From: Tubulanus polymorphus
Lineage: Eukaryota > Nemertea > Palaeonemertea > Tubulaniformes > Tubulanidae
NCBI RefSeq assembly: GCF_964204645.1
Contig: NC_134029.1
Span: 19,176,450 to 19,240,449, forward strand
DNA: 64,000 bases
Reading direction: 5' to 3'
Positions 48,101 through 63,100 of the stretch are shown here, piece by piece. The position numbers and the translations under genes are program-made. Under the pieces are notes generated by a model. It worked only from the letters and a program-made list of their open reading frames with translations, had not been told where the DNA came from and ran no database searches. The first letter of the stretch is position 1; every line of letters starts with the position of its first letter.

Positions 48101-51100
48101 CCAAGAAATAATAAGGTACTGACCATTAGTTAAAGGTATGAATATAGACACTACGCTATGAATATAAATACATATTTTCTAAAGAAATCTTTATTCACCT
48201 TGAGTTGAATCGATAGCGAAAGTATTCGCTTCATTTCCGCTGGCTAGCGAGTAGGTAATAGGGTTTGCGGTATTGCCACCGACGTACGACGCTTGCACCA
48301 TTTTCACGAGCGACCCGACCCGCGAATTCTCTTTTATCTGCGCCGTGTACGACGGACTGTCAAACTGCACGGACGGTCCAACGTTTTGATTACCGACCTG
48401 AATCTCGACAACTCCTGCAAAAAGATACATACGAATTCAAGCAAATGTCGCCTATAATTTCTAACTGTTACGCTGTAAATGCAAATCGACACCAATCCAT
48501 ACCTTTCGAGCTCAACTGAGGTGATCCCAAATCTTTAGCGATTACGATCATTTGGTGGACTTTGAGCGCGGCGTTGTCGAGTAAACGCTTTGTCTTAATT
48601 TCGCCCGTCGTCGAGTCGACTTTGAAATATGGGTTTTCTGCTTCCAGACTGTAGACGACGTTGCCATTGTTGCCCGTGTCTAAATCATCTGCTTCCACCT
48701 ATTGCAAAATCATAAATAGTACAGATTGAAGAAATCTACCAGTCATTTCTGTTAGGGAGTAGTTTTCAACACAAGTTGAAATCTAATATGAAAATATGAG
48801 TTTAATCGAGAATGAACTAGAAATGCATCTGATTTTGAGAATATTCAAGAAATATCTCGAGTAATTAGCCGTGAAGATAGTTGTAACTTGGTTAAAAGTT
48901 TGGTAAAAAGGTCTGTAACAAATCATTGATGCAAACTAATCAAAACCAATCCTAAGATTGAAAATTCATCTATCAAGCCGTGTGCTATGTATACGTAGCT
49001 CGACTTACCCGCAAGACTAAACCGCCGGCCGGCGTGCTTTGAGGGATCGTTTTCTTGTACGGTATCGTTTTGAAAATCGGCACGTTGTCGTTAACGTCAA
49101 GGATGGTAACTTCGACGGATGCGGTTTTCTTACGGGATTTATACTGACCGCCGTCCATCGCGGTAACGTCAAACGAATAGAACGACTTCTTCTCCCGATC
49201 GAACGCACTGAAATACGAATTACAAAATGGAAATTTTAAATGTGATTTTGTGAGAATTTATTTCTATGTACGACATGGTATCATTAATTGATTTGAAAAA
49301 TGTTTCCAACGATACACAAGCGCATAGTGGCAAGAAATATTAGACCCTCCCAAACGATCGTGCCACCCCATAAAACCCCTATCAGGATGGCCAATTTCTG
49401 CCCATTCACAAATCTCCTTGACAATTTTCCCTGACATGTATGTTGTTTTCTGTGACTTGATCTGCTAATAATTCAATCAATAAACACAGTCAAATAGGTA
49501 AGACATAGATGGAAAATATTTGATCCTACGCGTGATTTAACAATCTCAACATACATGTATTTCCCTGACTTTTAGGTTATTTATAGCACTTCCCTTTACA
49601 ATTCCCTGACTTTAGTAAAGAAAAGAAAATTCCCTGACTTTTTCCCGATTCCCAGGCGAGTGGCCTACTTTATAGACCCTTCCAGAAGAGTCTTCCGCAA
49701 AATTCCCTTTTTCGGTTCTAATTCTAGCTTAGCATCTACGATAGGGTCATGTATTTTTCCATTCGAGGTATATACACACCTGACAGTGGTGACAACTCCC
49801 GTTTGACTATCAATCGTGAACATTCCGTTTGTATTATTGCCTAGCGTATACGAGATAGCTCCGTTGATGCCGATATCGTTATCGGAAGTCGTGATGGTTG
49901 TCACCGACGTTCCAATCGGCGCGTCTTCCATCAGTACCTTCGTATATTTCAGACGGCTGAACGTCGGGTCGTTGTCGTTCTTATCGAGCACGGTGACGTT
50001 TATACGACACGTGCTCTCGCGCGACGGCTGACCGCGATCCTTCGCGTGTATCGTCAGACTGTAACTCGGCGTGACCTCGCGATCCAAGGCTGAACACGAC
50101 AACCGGCCAGTGGTCGAATCGAGCGAGAACTTTCCTTCACTGTTACCGGCTGAAAGAGTGAATGATTCATTTTAGTGTCTTCACAGTGATAATAAATGAA
50201 ATGTTCAGAGGCCAATTGCTCAGACGTTGGTTAGAGGTAACCAGTGGATTGCTGACAGTGACTATTAAAAGTTCATTGTTACTATGGTATTTATCCGCCG
50301 GTTACCTTTAATCAACTTTTGAGCAACCGTAGCCCCAGTTTGACTCGAAGGTAACACCATCAGAAATCTAATCTCGTGAGTTAACCTTAACTAATTAAAT
50401 GTGAAACAGACTCCATAGGCAAACCCAGGGGCACATAGAAAAGGCAAGTGCTGAAAAAAAAGGGGATCGGGGTCCCCTCGCAGAGAGACAGACTCCATTT
50501 ACAGATAGTGAACTTAATGCAACCCTCTAGATCTAAACATAAGGCTAAGTTTAAAATCAGTTATCTGTCTGTGGATTAGTTTCACGATTGGATATTTTGG
50601 CAAAACACAAAAGTTGGGATAAGCCCATCCGATGTCGTTAGCTACATACCGATGATTAGATACGTGATATCTGCATTGGCTCCGAGATCTTTATCCATCG
50701 CGCCGACCGTATGTATATCGGTGAACGCGCTGTTCTCCGGGATGCTGATATAATACGTCTGCTTCTCGAATATCGGCGTGTTATCGTTAACGTCAGTCAC
50801 TCGTACGAGCACGGTCGTCGTGTCGTAGCGAGCCGGATACGCGCCGTCCTTCACGTACGCTGAAACATTACAATCAAACGCTTGATTCAGTAATTTGTAG
50901 TGGTGCTATACTTGTAACGCTAGTCGTAACGACAAATCATGATTGAAAACATTCATATTGTAAGCCATTATCAAACTGAACACAAGGGCGGATCTAGGAT
51001 TCCTTGAAGGTGGTGGACATGAAATTTGGAATGGGAACTTAATTTGAAAAGGGCAAATTTGGCAATGTACGCAAGCAATGTTTATAAGAGATGCAAGCGC

Positions 51101-54100
51101 GAACATTCGTTTGGGTTCTGGTGGCCCTCTCAAAGAAAATTGAGGACAAAAGGGACTTTTCTGGCCCTTATCAGAGCCCATTTAGATTTCTTTTTCGCAA
51201 AAAAAAGTTGCCAGATTTTTTGGGAGGCACGCTCGAATTTCGACGATAACTTACGTATATTCAAATGCAAGTAGAAATAGGTGGACAAGGTAAGCATCGA
51301 AATGAATTAAATCTATCGTGTATGTACCTGTGATTATGTAAGAATCTTTCGTCTCGCGGTCGATGTTCCCGGCTGTCGTGACGATGCCCGTACTTTTACC
51401 GACTACGAACTTATTATCGGCGATTCCGTTCGGAATGAAATAGAAAAGCTCGGCGTTGCTGCCCGTGTCTCGGTCGACGGCCTCGATTTTCGCGACGTAG
51501 CTGCCTTCGATGACGTTTTCGCTGACGTTCGCCGAGTAGAGCGGCTGTTTGAAATGCGGCGGGTGATCGTTGACGTCGACGACGTGAACTTCGATGAGCT
51601 GTTCGGACGATCGCGCCGGCGATCCGTGATCGGTGGCGCTGATTCTCAATCGGTACAACTGTTTGAACTCGTAATCCAACAACTTGATGATCGATAACAA
51701 ACCTGCAAAAGGAGTTCAAATGCATTCAACTATAAATCTATGCAATTAAAATGAAAATCAACACAACCATTTCTGTCAACCTCAGTATAAGGTTGCGCCA
51801 TAGACTTCAGATGTAACCGCGAAAAAATTCTTAAGATGATTTTTACTATATAAACTATGTTTAGTGTAGATAAACCTTGGTAGCTAGATGGGAGGTGACA
51901 AACATTACAATGGTTACACAGAGCCCGAATAGCTATCCCTTGAGATGGCATGCCTTACAATAACAGTTCTTTTTGAATTAACTTTCATTTAGACTTTTCA
52001 GCCTTCCACATCAAATATCTCTAAATGATATATCAAATGACCTAACAAATATGGTGTGATTTTTATTTTTGGTAGAACCTGCTTAATTCGGATCATCTAG
52101 GACCAATAAAATAAATCCAGTTTATGAATCCAGAATAAAAACATCATACTTCATACACATTAATGCATGAATAGATAGACTGTAGATATCATCACGATTA
52201 GACCATAATCTGATGGACTGATCTGAATAAACCCTTTCAGTGCTGGCTAATTAATACCCTATAGTGCTGAAGATAATTTGAAAATTCTGAAAAATTCCAC
52301 CCTAGTGTGTTGAATAACGGGAATAGCACTATAGTGCGTCAACACCCTGGCGCGGTATATCGTTAGTTACTAATATTTCACTATTTTTGACAGGTGCTGC
52401 CATCTTTCAAAAGAGATAATTAGTAATTACTAATTAAATCAATACAGCAAAATCCATCACTGATTCATACACCGCACTGATTCATACACCGCACGGTGTA
52501 GACGCATGAAAGGGTTAAGCAGGTTTGATTACACGATGAAATCATTATTCACTAACTTACCGGTTTCATAATCTAACTTGAAATGACTGTCTTCATTCCC
52601 GCTTTCGATACGGTATGTAACTTTGCCGTTGTTGCCCGAATCTGCGTCATCGGCTAGCACGTGCACGACCGGGAAGTCGACCGGTTCGTCTTCCATGACG
52701 TCGACTCGCGGATGTGGAACGAAAATCGGCGCGTTGTCGTTTTTGTCGTCGACCAAAACGCGAACGGTCGTACGCGTTTTACGCCGCACGGCGACCGGGC
52801 CGTTGTCTGATGCGGCGATCACGAGGACGACCTCTTTCAGATTTTCGTAATCGATCGCGCGCGCCGTCGACAACACGCCGGTGATCGCGTCAATCTTGAA
52901 ATAGCCGCCGCTCGGCGTTTCGCTCTCGATCGAGTATCGCACCGTGCCGTTAACGCTCTTATCCTTATCCGACGCCTGGTACCGATTAACCGAATACCCG
53001 ACGCCGACGTTCTCGGGAACGGTGAGTACGATCTTCTCGGCTTCGAATTTCGGCGCGTTGTCGTTCAAATCGAGAATCGTGATGTTCACCGTGAGGAAAC
53101 TGCTTCGCCGGTTCAGCACGTTGCTGTCGACGGCCTGCACGCGCAGCGAGTACGACGACGACGTCTCATAGTCGACTTCGCGGATCGTGTAGATATCGCC
53201 GGTGAGCGAATTTATCCCGAACGAACCGAGCAGGTTACCGCCGACGATGTAGTACTTCACCTGCGCGGCCGAGCCGTGGATTCGCACCGAGCCGATCACC
53301 GTCCCAGCCGGTATTCCCTCGACGACGTTCAGATTGACGACCGTGCTTGGGAATAGCGGTCCGTTTTCGTTGATGTCGAGGACGGATATTTCGACGGGAA
53401 TGGTGGCGACGCGTGACGGTGTTCCGCCGTCGCGAGCCGACACGATCAGCTGGTACGATCCTCCCGTTTCGAAATCAAGAACTTCTTTAGTCGTTATTTG
53501 GCCGGTTATCGAATGAATGGCGAACAAATTACTCGGACCTGAAAAGGGGTTAAAATGGAAACATATTATTTTGAATTTCCTCTTCACAAATTACATAGTG
53601 TCATAAAACACATAGGGCAGTCTGGCCCCCTGGAGTTTTCCATTTTCTAACATGATAATTTCAGAAATTGAGTGAATCTGCAGTTCAATGGAGAAATGCC
53701 TTTGTTTTTAATGTTAGAATTTAATCATTTTCATGAATCATGCATTGATTATGAAACTTGTGGTCAACAGAACATATATAAGAGTTTTCCAGGTCTTTGC
53801 CAAAATTTGTACAATTCTCAAAGTTCTTCTAGACTTTTCTGATTCCCTGAGTGAAATTTCTAGTTTTAAAATGTAACAATTCATTCATTTTTCATTGAAC
53901 ATGCACTGATAAGAAACACGTATTCCCTGATTTCTCTTAGATTTTTCTGATTCTCTGAGTTTTTCAGGTTTTCCAGGTCAGTGGCCACCTAGTAAGATAT
54001 CACAAATTAACACAAACTCACCTGAACTAATAGCATACGACACTTCACCATTGACGCCTAAATCCACATCATTCGCTTTCACCTGCGCGACCAATGTGCC

Positions 54101-57100
54101 TTTCGGTCTATTCTCTTGAACTTTCGCGACGTATTTCCCCGGACGCTGGAACACGGGAACGTTGTCGTTCTCGTCGATGACATTGATGCGTACGTCGACC
54201 GTCGTGCTTTTCGGCGGCGAGCCGTGATCGGCGGCCGAAACGTGCAACACGTACGTACTGTCGACTTCGCGATCGAGTCGAACAGACGTCGATATCAAAC
54301 CGGTGTTCGCGTTTATCGTGAACAGGTCGGTTTTCGTTTCAATTTTATAGCCGATCAACGCGTTCTGTCCTTTGTCCAAATCGACGGCGGATACCGATCC
54401 GACCTGCGTCATATCCGGCCGGTTTTCGTGGACGCTGAACGTATACTCGTCGGCTTGGAATGTCGGGACGTGGTCGTTGTCGTCTTGGACGTGGACGGTG
54501 ATCGAAGCAGTCGCCGACAGCTCCGGTTGGCCATTATCGACGGCCTGGACGGTCAGCGCGAACGTTTCTTTCGGCGCTTGATTGAGCAATTTTCGAACGT
54601 AAACCGAGCCGTCGTTCGGGTAAACGCCGAACCACTCGGCGTCCGCCGACACGCGCAACGTGTACGTAATACGCGCGTTGTTACCGTAATCGCGATCGGT
54701 CGCCGAAACCTGCAAGAACTTCTCGCGTAGTCCCGCTGATTCGCGGATTGTCGCCTTGTACGAAGACTTTGCAAAAACCGGCGCGTTATCGTTGAAATCT
54801 TGCACGGCGACGACGAGCGTCATTGAAGCGCTCTGCGGAGCGGTCGGATTTAAATCGACCGCGCGAATAGTCACCGAATACCTCTTCGTCGCTTCGTAAT
54901 CCATTTGCGATTGCACGCTCACGGCGCCGGTGATCGAATCGATGGCGAACATATTCTGCGGATTCTGCGTCAGCGAATAACGAATCATTCCGTTTTGGCC
55001 GCTGTCTCGGTCGGTAGCGCGAACTTGGTAGATTTTCGTAGCCGGCGGCGTGTTCTCTTTCACCGGGATTTCGATGCTGTTTACGCTGAACTCTGGCTTA
55101 TTGTCGTTTATGTCTGATATCGTTACATTGGCCTGGTAAAGAAAAACATGAAAATTGGTGAAATTTCCCGGTGTCTGGTTCAGTCTTTATACTGCTGGAA
55201 AGTTTCTCAAAATTCTATAGTATAGTGATTTATTTACTTATAGTATGTACATTTTAAACATAATTCCTAAGATATAAACAAATAAATAGGTAAGGAAGGA
55301 CAACCCCCTCTATGTAAGTTATTTCGATAAGCTAGAAGTGTTCCAATGAGTGAACAAAAAGTCCAAAACCATTTCATAATGTACTTGTTAAAGCTAGATC
55401 AATTCCAAAAACAGAAACTCTTAGTCAGTTCCATACGAGGAACCCGTAGTAAATTAAGCAAAAACAGCTCTGAAATTACCTGAGCTCTGCCGAATCTGGG
55501 AGGATTGCCTTGCTGCGCTTGAATGCCGAGCAGTCGCGAGGGTATCGTATCGTGATCCAGAGTCTTGGCGACCGTGATTATTCCCGTCGTTTGTCCGATC
55601 TGAAACATTTGCTGCGGATCACCGGACACTATGCTGTACGTGTTACCTATGAAGAAGAATTATCGAATCAGTCTTAAAGCCCTCAAAAGATCATCTAAAC
55701 GTTCCTGATAATGGCATAGTTTAATCCAAAATGCAGTTCTGAATTCAGTTTATAAAGTTCGTTCTAACCCTGGAATCAATATTTGATTCAGAACTGTGGG
55801 ACTCTGCCCAGATAAAAAAATGAAATGAGATGATTTTAACCCCTTCAGTGATGACACATTGTTACCCTGAAGTGCTGGAGACAATTTGAAGATTTCGAAA
55901 AATTCCACCCCAGTGCGTTGTCTAATGGGCATACACTGCTATAGTACATCTACATTGTGGTGCGATGTTATTGTTAGTTACTAATATTTCCATATGTAGT
56001 TGCCATCTTTCAGTAGAGATAACAGCAACTAGTTACTAATAACATCAATACACCACAATACGGTGTACTATCAAATTAATACAAATTATTACTGATTGAT
56101 ACACTGCACTGGGTTAAAAGGGTAGAACTGAAGTGAATTAAACCATCATGGAAAAGTAAGTATAGATGATTGTTACCTTGTTGTGTTGCTGTAACAGTCC
56201 CCACCGAAGCTCCTGGAGTTGCATCTTCCGGAATGGAGAATTTGAAAAGTAGCGAACTAAAAGTCGGAAGACCCTGATTGGACGAGATGATACTGATCGT
56301 CACCACGGCATTGACGAGCGATTTCATACCAGCGCCATCCGTGGCCGATACTTGTAAATTATGGACGCGTTGTTGACCGGACGTATATGAACTCTGTAGC
56401 TTGATCAAACCTGTAAAGGGAGATTGATACGCCGATAGTGAATTAACTGCCATTCCGAATACCTGGTTACCGTGGCTAAAATTCCATGGATACCACTTTA
56501 GGATAGCACGCTTAGTTATATTATTTAACAAAATTGGAATCAACAGGATCTCAGGCAGAGGCACCTAAGAAGTGAAAAGTTAGGGGGTGTGGTGTAGTGG
56601 GTGAATAGTTTTAAGCCATCAGGCTTTGATCAACTGGTCTTGTCAGAGGTCATGGGTTCAAATCAAGTTACTGGTGAGCCCCTCAGGTTAAGGCAAATAC
56701 CAGCCTATAAAACAGGCCCGTGGTGGCTGCAGTTACTTTGACGTCTGGCATTCCCTTTTATCGGAAAATCGGAGAAAAAAACCTTGAACCTGCGGATAAA
56801 GCCCTTGAGCGGGATGAAAAAAATATGGAGAAGTCTAAATGGCAAATTTTCGATATATATGTCCTCAAATCATTGTATTTTCATGGTTGACCCGTATATT
56901 TTTCCATAATGAATATGCCACTTAGTAACACAGACAAAATCGTCGAAACGGTTATTCATTTGTTATATGGAGGAAGGGGTGGGGGATATTAGGGGGAAGG
57001 GGGAATTCCGCTACGAGAACTCAACGAGACATCGAGCAGCTAACACTGGCGCGATTGAAGAGGTTAATCTGTCACTGGATGCAATGAGTAGTAATACCAA

Positions 57101-60100
57101 TCGATACGCTCGAGAGGTTATACTCTAGTCGTTATATCGCGTCCGAACATTCATCGCGTATAGCTAACAATAATAATGCATTACGTGTGTATATAGATTT
57201 TCAATATTCGCATCCTACGTGCCACCGGTAAATCAGTTGTTTACCTACGCGAACAAGAAACTTTGTCCACGAAGTTAAATTGTTACTGAGTGGTCTTGGT
57301 ATACTACTATTCACGCATACAGAAGGCGTTTTCAAATTATGGGTAATTTCGGTAAATTCTTTTTACAACTGGTCCGAAGTCGCGGTTGCACCATTTACGC
57401 TTCGATTTTACGTTCAACCACATAATTTCAGGAAATTCTTTTACCGGTAATAACTGGTCGAAAGTCGTAGTCATACAGCGTTTGCTTAAATATTACTTTT
57501 AAGAGTTCAAATGAAAATTGATTCACTTTCGCTGATTCAAACATGACTGTATTCAAATCCGATACATAACTACGGTCCTCGTATCATACCAATGAACCGT
57601 TATCAGAAATTTTCAAACGCTGCAGGTCAATTTCAAAGTTCGATCATCATTTCCAAGGTGGGGTTAGCTACTCGGTTGAGGATTAACCCTTTACAGGTCG
57701 ATAGCGTGTTGGATTTTCAAAAATGTAGTTCCACTCATTTTCAATTCCGAAGGATATACATGTTTTAAGCAGAAACGTATTATCTATGAGCAATCATCTC
57801 TGAGATGATTGCTCGTAGGTATATTGTACATATAACTACTACGAACAGAAATCATTCATGGGCCATAACCGAGCATCCTGAACTAAGGCTTTACATCCGA
57901 GAATCCATGTCGAAGCTGGGTTCAAAATTTCAAACGTGGCCGAAATAAATAGTTCTTCTTCATACCTGAGGTTTGACCGATCGTGAAGAGATTGTCCGCG
58001 TTGCCGCCGACGATCGCGTATCGGACGGAGCCGAAATCTCCCGAATCGGCGTCCGATGCGCTGACGAGGGCGACCTCGGCGCCGACGACGCCGTTCTCGT
58101 TCAGATTCACCGAGTACGACGTCGGATAGAACACCGGCCGATTGTCGTTTTTATCGAGGACGGAAATTTTCACCATCGCCGTCGTGTATAGATTATCTGA
58201 AAAATAGAAAATGAAATATTTTCGAATTTTGAAAATAACGGACTAGAATACAAAAAGACACATTCTTAAACAACAGAACCAATCAATTCTCGCTAAGTTG
58301 TTTGCAGGTTCAGGCTGGATGGATGATTGTTTTATATGAATCAAAAGCGGATTTTCCAATCGTGTTCTTTCGATTCAGACAAAAAATTCTGTTAATTCCA
58401 TTGCACAAGTATATCCGATCTCTGATTTTAATCTACTTTAGGCTAAAGAAAATGCCTTCAATCAGGGGCGTTGGAAGCATCTTTTGATTGCCGAGGCCAG
58501 TTGCCGATTTTTGACAGGGACTTATGTTGCTGGGGCGAATTTACTTCAATTTCATCAAAAACATAATAAATCAAAGTAAATAATTGCTGCGGCTTTCACG
58601 GCTTCAGTAGCTGTGGTTCCAATGCCACTGTCAATTAAACCTTTTTGTTTTTCTGCGGTATTGTGGCTAAAATGAAGGTATCGAAACTCATTTCCTTCCA
58701 ATCACTCAATCACTGAATTAGACTCCACACCTTACGTAGGTCGATAAGAAATATTTTGTTTTTAGGCACGTAACAAGATGGAATAAGTTCGGTCGATTTT
58801 AAATATTTCTTTTCAAATCAATGAATTATTAGGATTTATTAGGGATTACATGTTATGTTGTCATACACTCAGAAACTAAAACGCTATCCTATTCTCTGAC
58901 TAGTTAATTAAGCCCGAGACGTGAAAATTGACCAATTTTCAAACAACAGCCCATGGGATTAATACTCTCTTGACTGGATCTCCTAGGGGCGAAAATAGCA
59001 ATTGAGATGACACTCTTATAGCATACTTCATATCTAGGACTTAATTACGGGCTCGGTTTGATCTCTGGGGAAGACCAGTTGAAGATTTTTCAACTTAGAT
59101 GACTATCATATATTTGGAGCTCCCCGTTAATTGCTCGAGCCAAGCAATGCTTTTGTGGTCAGGCTGGTAGATATCGCAGTGGGCGTCACAAACAACAATA
59201 GGGTACTTTTGTCAAGCACATGCTGAGAGCCAAACAGTGAAAGTGCATGTATTGTAGCCGGCTAAATATCGCGCAATTACCAAATTAAGTCTCATATCAG
59301 GGAAACATTTCTGGGAATTTAGAACACACCTCAGAAATGTACTAATTTCTTGAATAGAAGATTAGTATAGAAACATGTACGAAATTTGACTGCACACATT
59401 CCTACGAAAATATCCGAAGACGTATATAAATTAAGAACATACCAAATGATCCCCATTCCAATGACATAGGCCTGTATTTAGCTAAGCCGAATTACAAATA
59501 TGCCTATCCAAACAAGGGCCCTAGATGAATCGAATAAATTTCGTCTGGACACCAAATAATCGTTTAACCCCGGTGATATTTATTCGCTATCAACAAATAG
59601 TTTATGAAACCGATCGCCTTTTTATCTAGGAATGCGCGATATACCGAAGTGCGGGCTAGGGGAAGCAAATACAAATTCCATCAACGCCGATATTGACAAT
59701 ATACCATTACAGGGTTTCCAGTGTTAAGGCCAGGGCAAAAAATTGTGACTTTTTCGGCAATTTTAGACCCATACGAAGGGACTATTTGACACGGAAAGAG
59801 GTACCTTCCAGTAAATTGAGGACCCATAAGGAAGCATTTTCGCAATGCCTTCACCGGAATACTAGTCATGTAGACCAGTCATACATTAAAGGGTAATTCC
59901 ATAACACGTTCCTATATTTTTAATCTTACTGACAGTTGAATTTACAGGCCCAATAAAATACTTCAACAGTCGAATTCGCGACATAATTGCGCGTGAAAAA
60001 TACATGAAAATCAAATTCGGAAAGATTTTTCTATCAATTAGAAAGACAAAGTTGATGTTTGTCCAAACTTTTTCCAAGAGAAGAACGAAGAATGTAATGA

Positions 60101-63100
60101 ATGGAATGCAAGAATATAATGTAACCAATCAGTAACTGGAATATTCCCTAGGCCAACAATAATGATAAAACACCGGTCATTTTGCCATTCGCATTAATTA
60201 TGATTAATAAAGCAAACATTTTTCTAACGTGATAACGGACAGAATCAAGGTATGACTATACGCGTATTGTTGGCGGCTTTCCTTATTTTGTTTGAACGTT
60301 CCAAGCGCCGTTATGAAAAGCGGTGACTTCTGACATTTGATGTCTCCACCCACCTATGTCCTTTGAGGCGCGTGCGGGCTAATGGCGATATTGCGGTTAC
60401 TGTCGCGCCAGGGTCCCTACAGATCAGTCGTTCGTGAATATATGAGTTTTCGTGGTTTTGAAAGCAGTAAATTTCTAATTTTGTGGAAGGAATGTCGCGT
60501 CACTTTTATATCCCTATTACAGTAGACTCCTCCTAAATTGGTATTGTTTATGCGGTAATCCATTAATTCAGTGGTTTTGTTAGCAAATTTTGATCTTTTA
60601 CAGGTACCTAAACTCTGTTTCTAATTCGGTAACTGCCTAATAGGGTAAAAATAAATCCCAACTTAACTGATTTAGGCGTAGTTCACTGTACAACTAAAAA
60701 CTAGACAAAAATTTCTAATTGCCTATTTCTCAAAATTAAAGGAGGTTTGAGCATTTTGTTCAAATTAAAGCAGTTTCAAGAGCCTTGACGAAGCATTTTC
60801 CATTTTGTAGGAGTTATCAAGGAACCAAGGAGTCGTTAGGGCACGGTCTAAGGTGAAATGTACGATATGGGATATGGTACGGTCGTCCGCCTTTGATATC
60901 CGAGCGGCGATTCAGGCGACCGGCGACTATTAAAAAGGTACACGGCGGCTGCGTCGCATTGGCGACCATGCATGCGTGCACGTAAACCGCAATTCGCATT
61001 AAATAACTCTCTTCATTCATACAATAATACACTATCCACAGCATATGGCAAACCATAAACAAGTAAAAACCCTATAATACAGACGGCGGACATTTTTGTT
61101 ATCGTCGAACAAAAGCCTCTTGTAACGCGTCATATCTTACGTATATGACTATGATAAATATTCGAATTATAGGGAAAAACGCACTTGAAAAACTCTGCTC
61201 GAAGAGATATCTTTAACAGTATTAAACTTTATGGCGCCCTGAAATAAATGCCTGAACTACCAATTTGGGTGGGTTAACGTTAGAAATGTTGATAGGAAAC
61301 TACAGTTTAATTGATTTTATTCAGATTTTCACTTATTTTGGACTAAAATTACAGTCCCCACTAGGTTATTTCTATTCAAATGAGAGCACATTATTCGCAT
61401 TTCGTATAATTCGAACAAAATTTTCCAGTACCAGTCGATCCGAATTAAGTGAGTTCTACTACTGTAATAGTTTGTTAGGCGCATCCAAAAGATGGGCCAA
61501 AGATGCAGTTTCTGGTCCCTCCTATTCGGCGGTTCATCATAGCAGCAGCCATTTTGGAGGTTAAGTTTTTCAATAAAAGATGCCCGCCTCCAAAATCCCT
61601 AATATGATGCTTTGAACTAGGCTCAGGTCATGTGATGCATAACTCGTCGCTGATTGGCTACAACCATCTGATCGTGTTGTTGAAATCTTGCGATTCGGTT
61701 TACGACGGGTCGGCGATGAATCCGTCGCGGTCGTGAGTAAACTCACGTCGAAAAGGTTCCCGATGAAAAAATCGCAGACTCGCCTCCTAACGATTTGACG
61801 ATCTGATCGGGCCGTAGGTCGACCTGAGCTTAGCTTAACTACTAAAGAACTTAGTGAAAGTTCAGATATACTTCATATCAACATTGTTGAAGCAATTTTA
61901 CCCGAGGTAGTTGAATGTCTAATAATTGGCATATATTCTCTACGTAAGTAAAAAAAACCCAGAGGAAACTAAATCAGTTGTTCATACACCGCAGGCAATA
62001 AGGGCTATAACATCCCGCAGTACCTTGTGTCACCATACCGACGGTACCGGAATAAAAACGGAGATTAATATAATACACTGCTGTAAATATCCGCGAGCTC
62101 CGACCGAAAAATAGCTTCGCGAAAAGATCTTGAGTCCACAACCACAGGACTGTTAGGCGTGTGAAAATTATGGCATTCTTGAAGTAGGGCTACACAACCT
62201 TATCCCTTAAAACTGAAAATCTGGATAAAATGCCTCCTAGTGCTTCCCGAGGATTGAAATGTATTTTGCTGAATGCTTTAAGTTTACGTGAATACAGCAT
62301 AATTGGCTCTTCTTTAAGTTTTTTTATACATTCCCAAAAATTTCTTCTGTGCGTCAAAAGTACGCAAAATGTTTGGACGGAGAGACTTACGTCGGCTTTC
62401 TTTTCTACCGATGGATACTTCGATATCAGCGCGCGGGGCACTTCGCTTTTCTTATCATACATTATCAAACCCTAGCGGAACCGGATAAGTGGCACCTATT
62501 CGTAACAACGATATCCTGCCCTCAACGCGAAAGTGGTCTAATCAAAAATTCATATACATGTTCCAGACAGGAAAATAATCGCTTGAATTTCTTCTCAAAC
62601 ACAATTCGCCGGCCGTACGGAAATCTAATACGTTCGCTCAAAGAATGCAATCGTATATAATTTTCTTGTAATTCCCCTGAAGGGCAAATAGACGCGAGCT
62701 AAATGCCAACGAGAATTATGCGAAGAAACCAATCCTATTACCCCCGGTACTCTTCCGAGATGAGAGCGTGCAACTTAAATAGGTTTCAAGTAAAGGCACG
62801 ACCCAGTTTGATAGTGCCCAGTTAACTCGATTCTCGACTCAAAAATGTTAGCTCATTTTCAAATATTTTGACTCTATCTACGCTATAGAGTTGACTCTAT
62901 TAATCATCTAGGGCTACGCTCAAATATTCGCTCGAAATTATTGAAATAAAGACCAACGCACACGACACAGGAAAACACTGAAACAGGAGACAGAAATATG
63001 TTTCCGAGCGTTTCCCTGTATCGTGTGGATTTGTGACGTTTTTGAGATAAAACATGTTTGATTCCATGTTTTTAAGTTTTCCGGCGTCATGTGCTTTTAC

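Noticed and set aside
54116-54730. 204-codon plus-strand frame
   Set aside because: Antisense to the largest internal cadherin exon; no independent signal.
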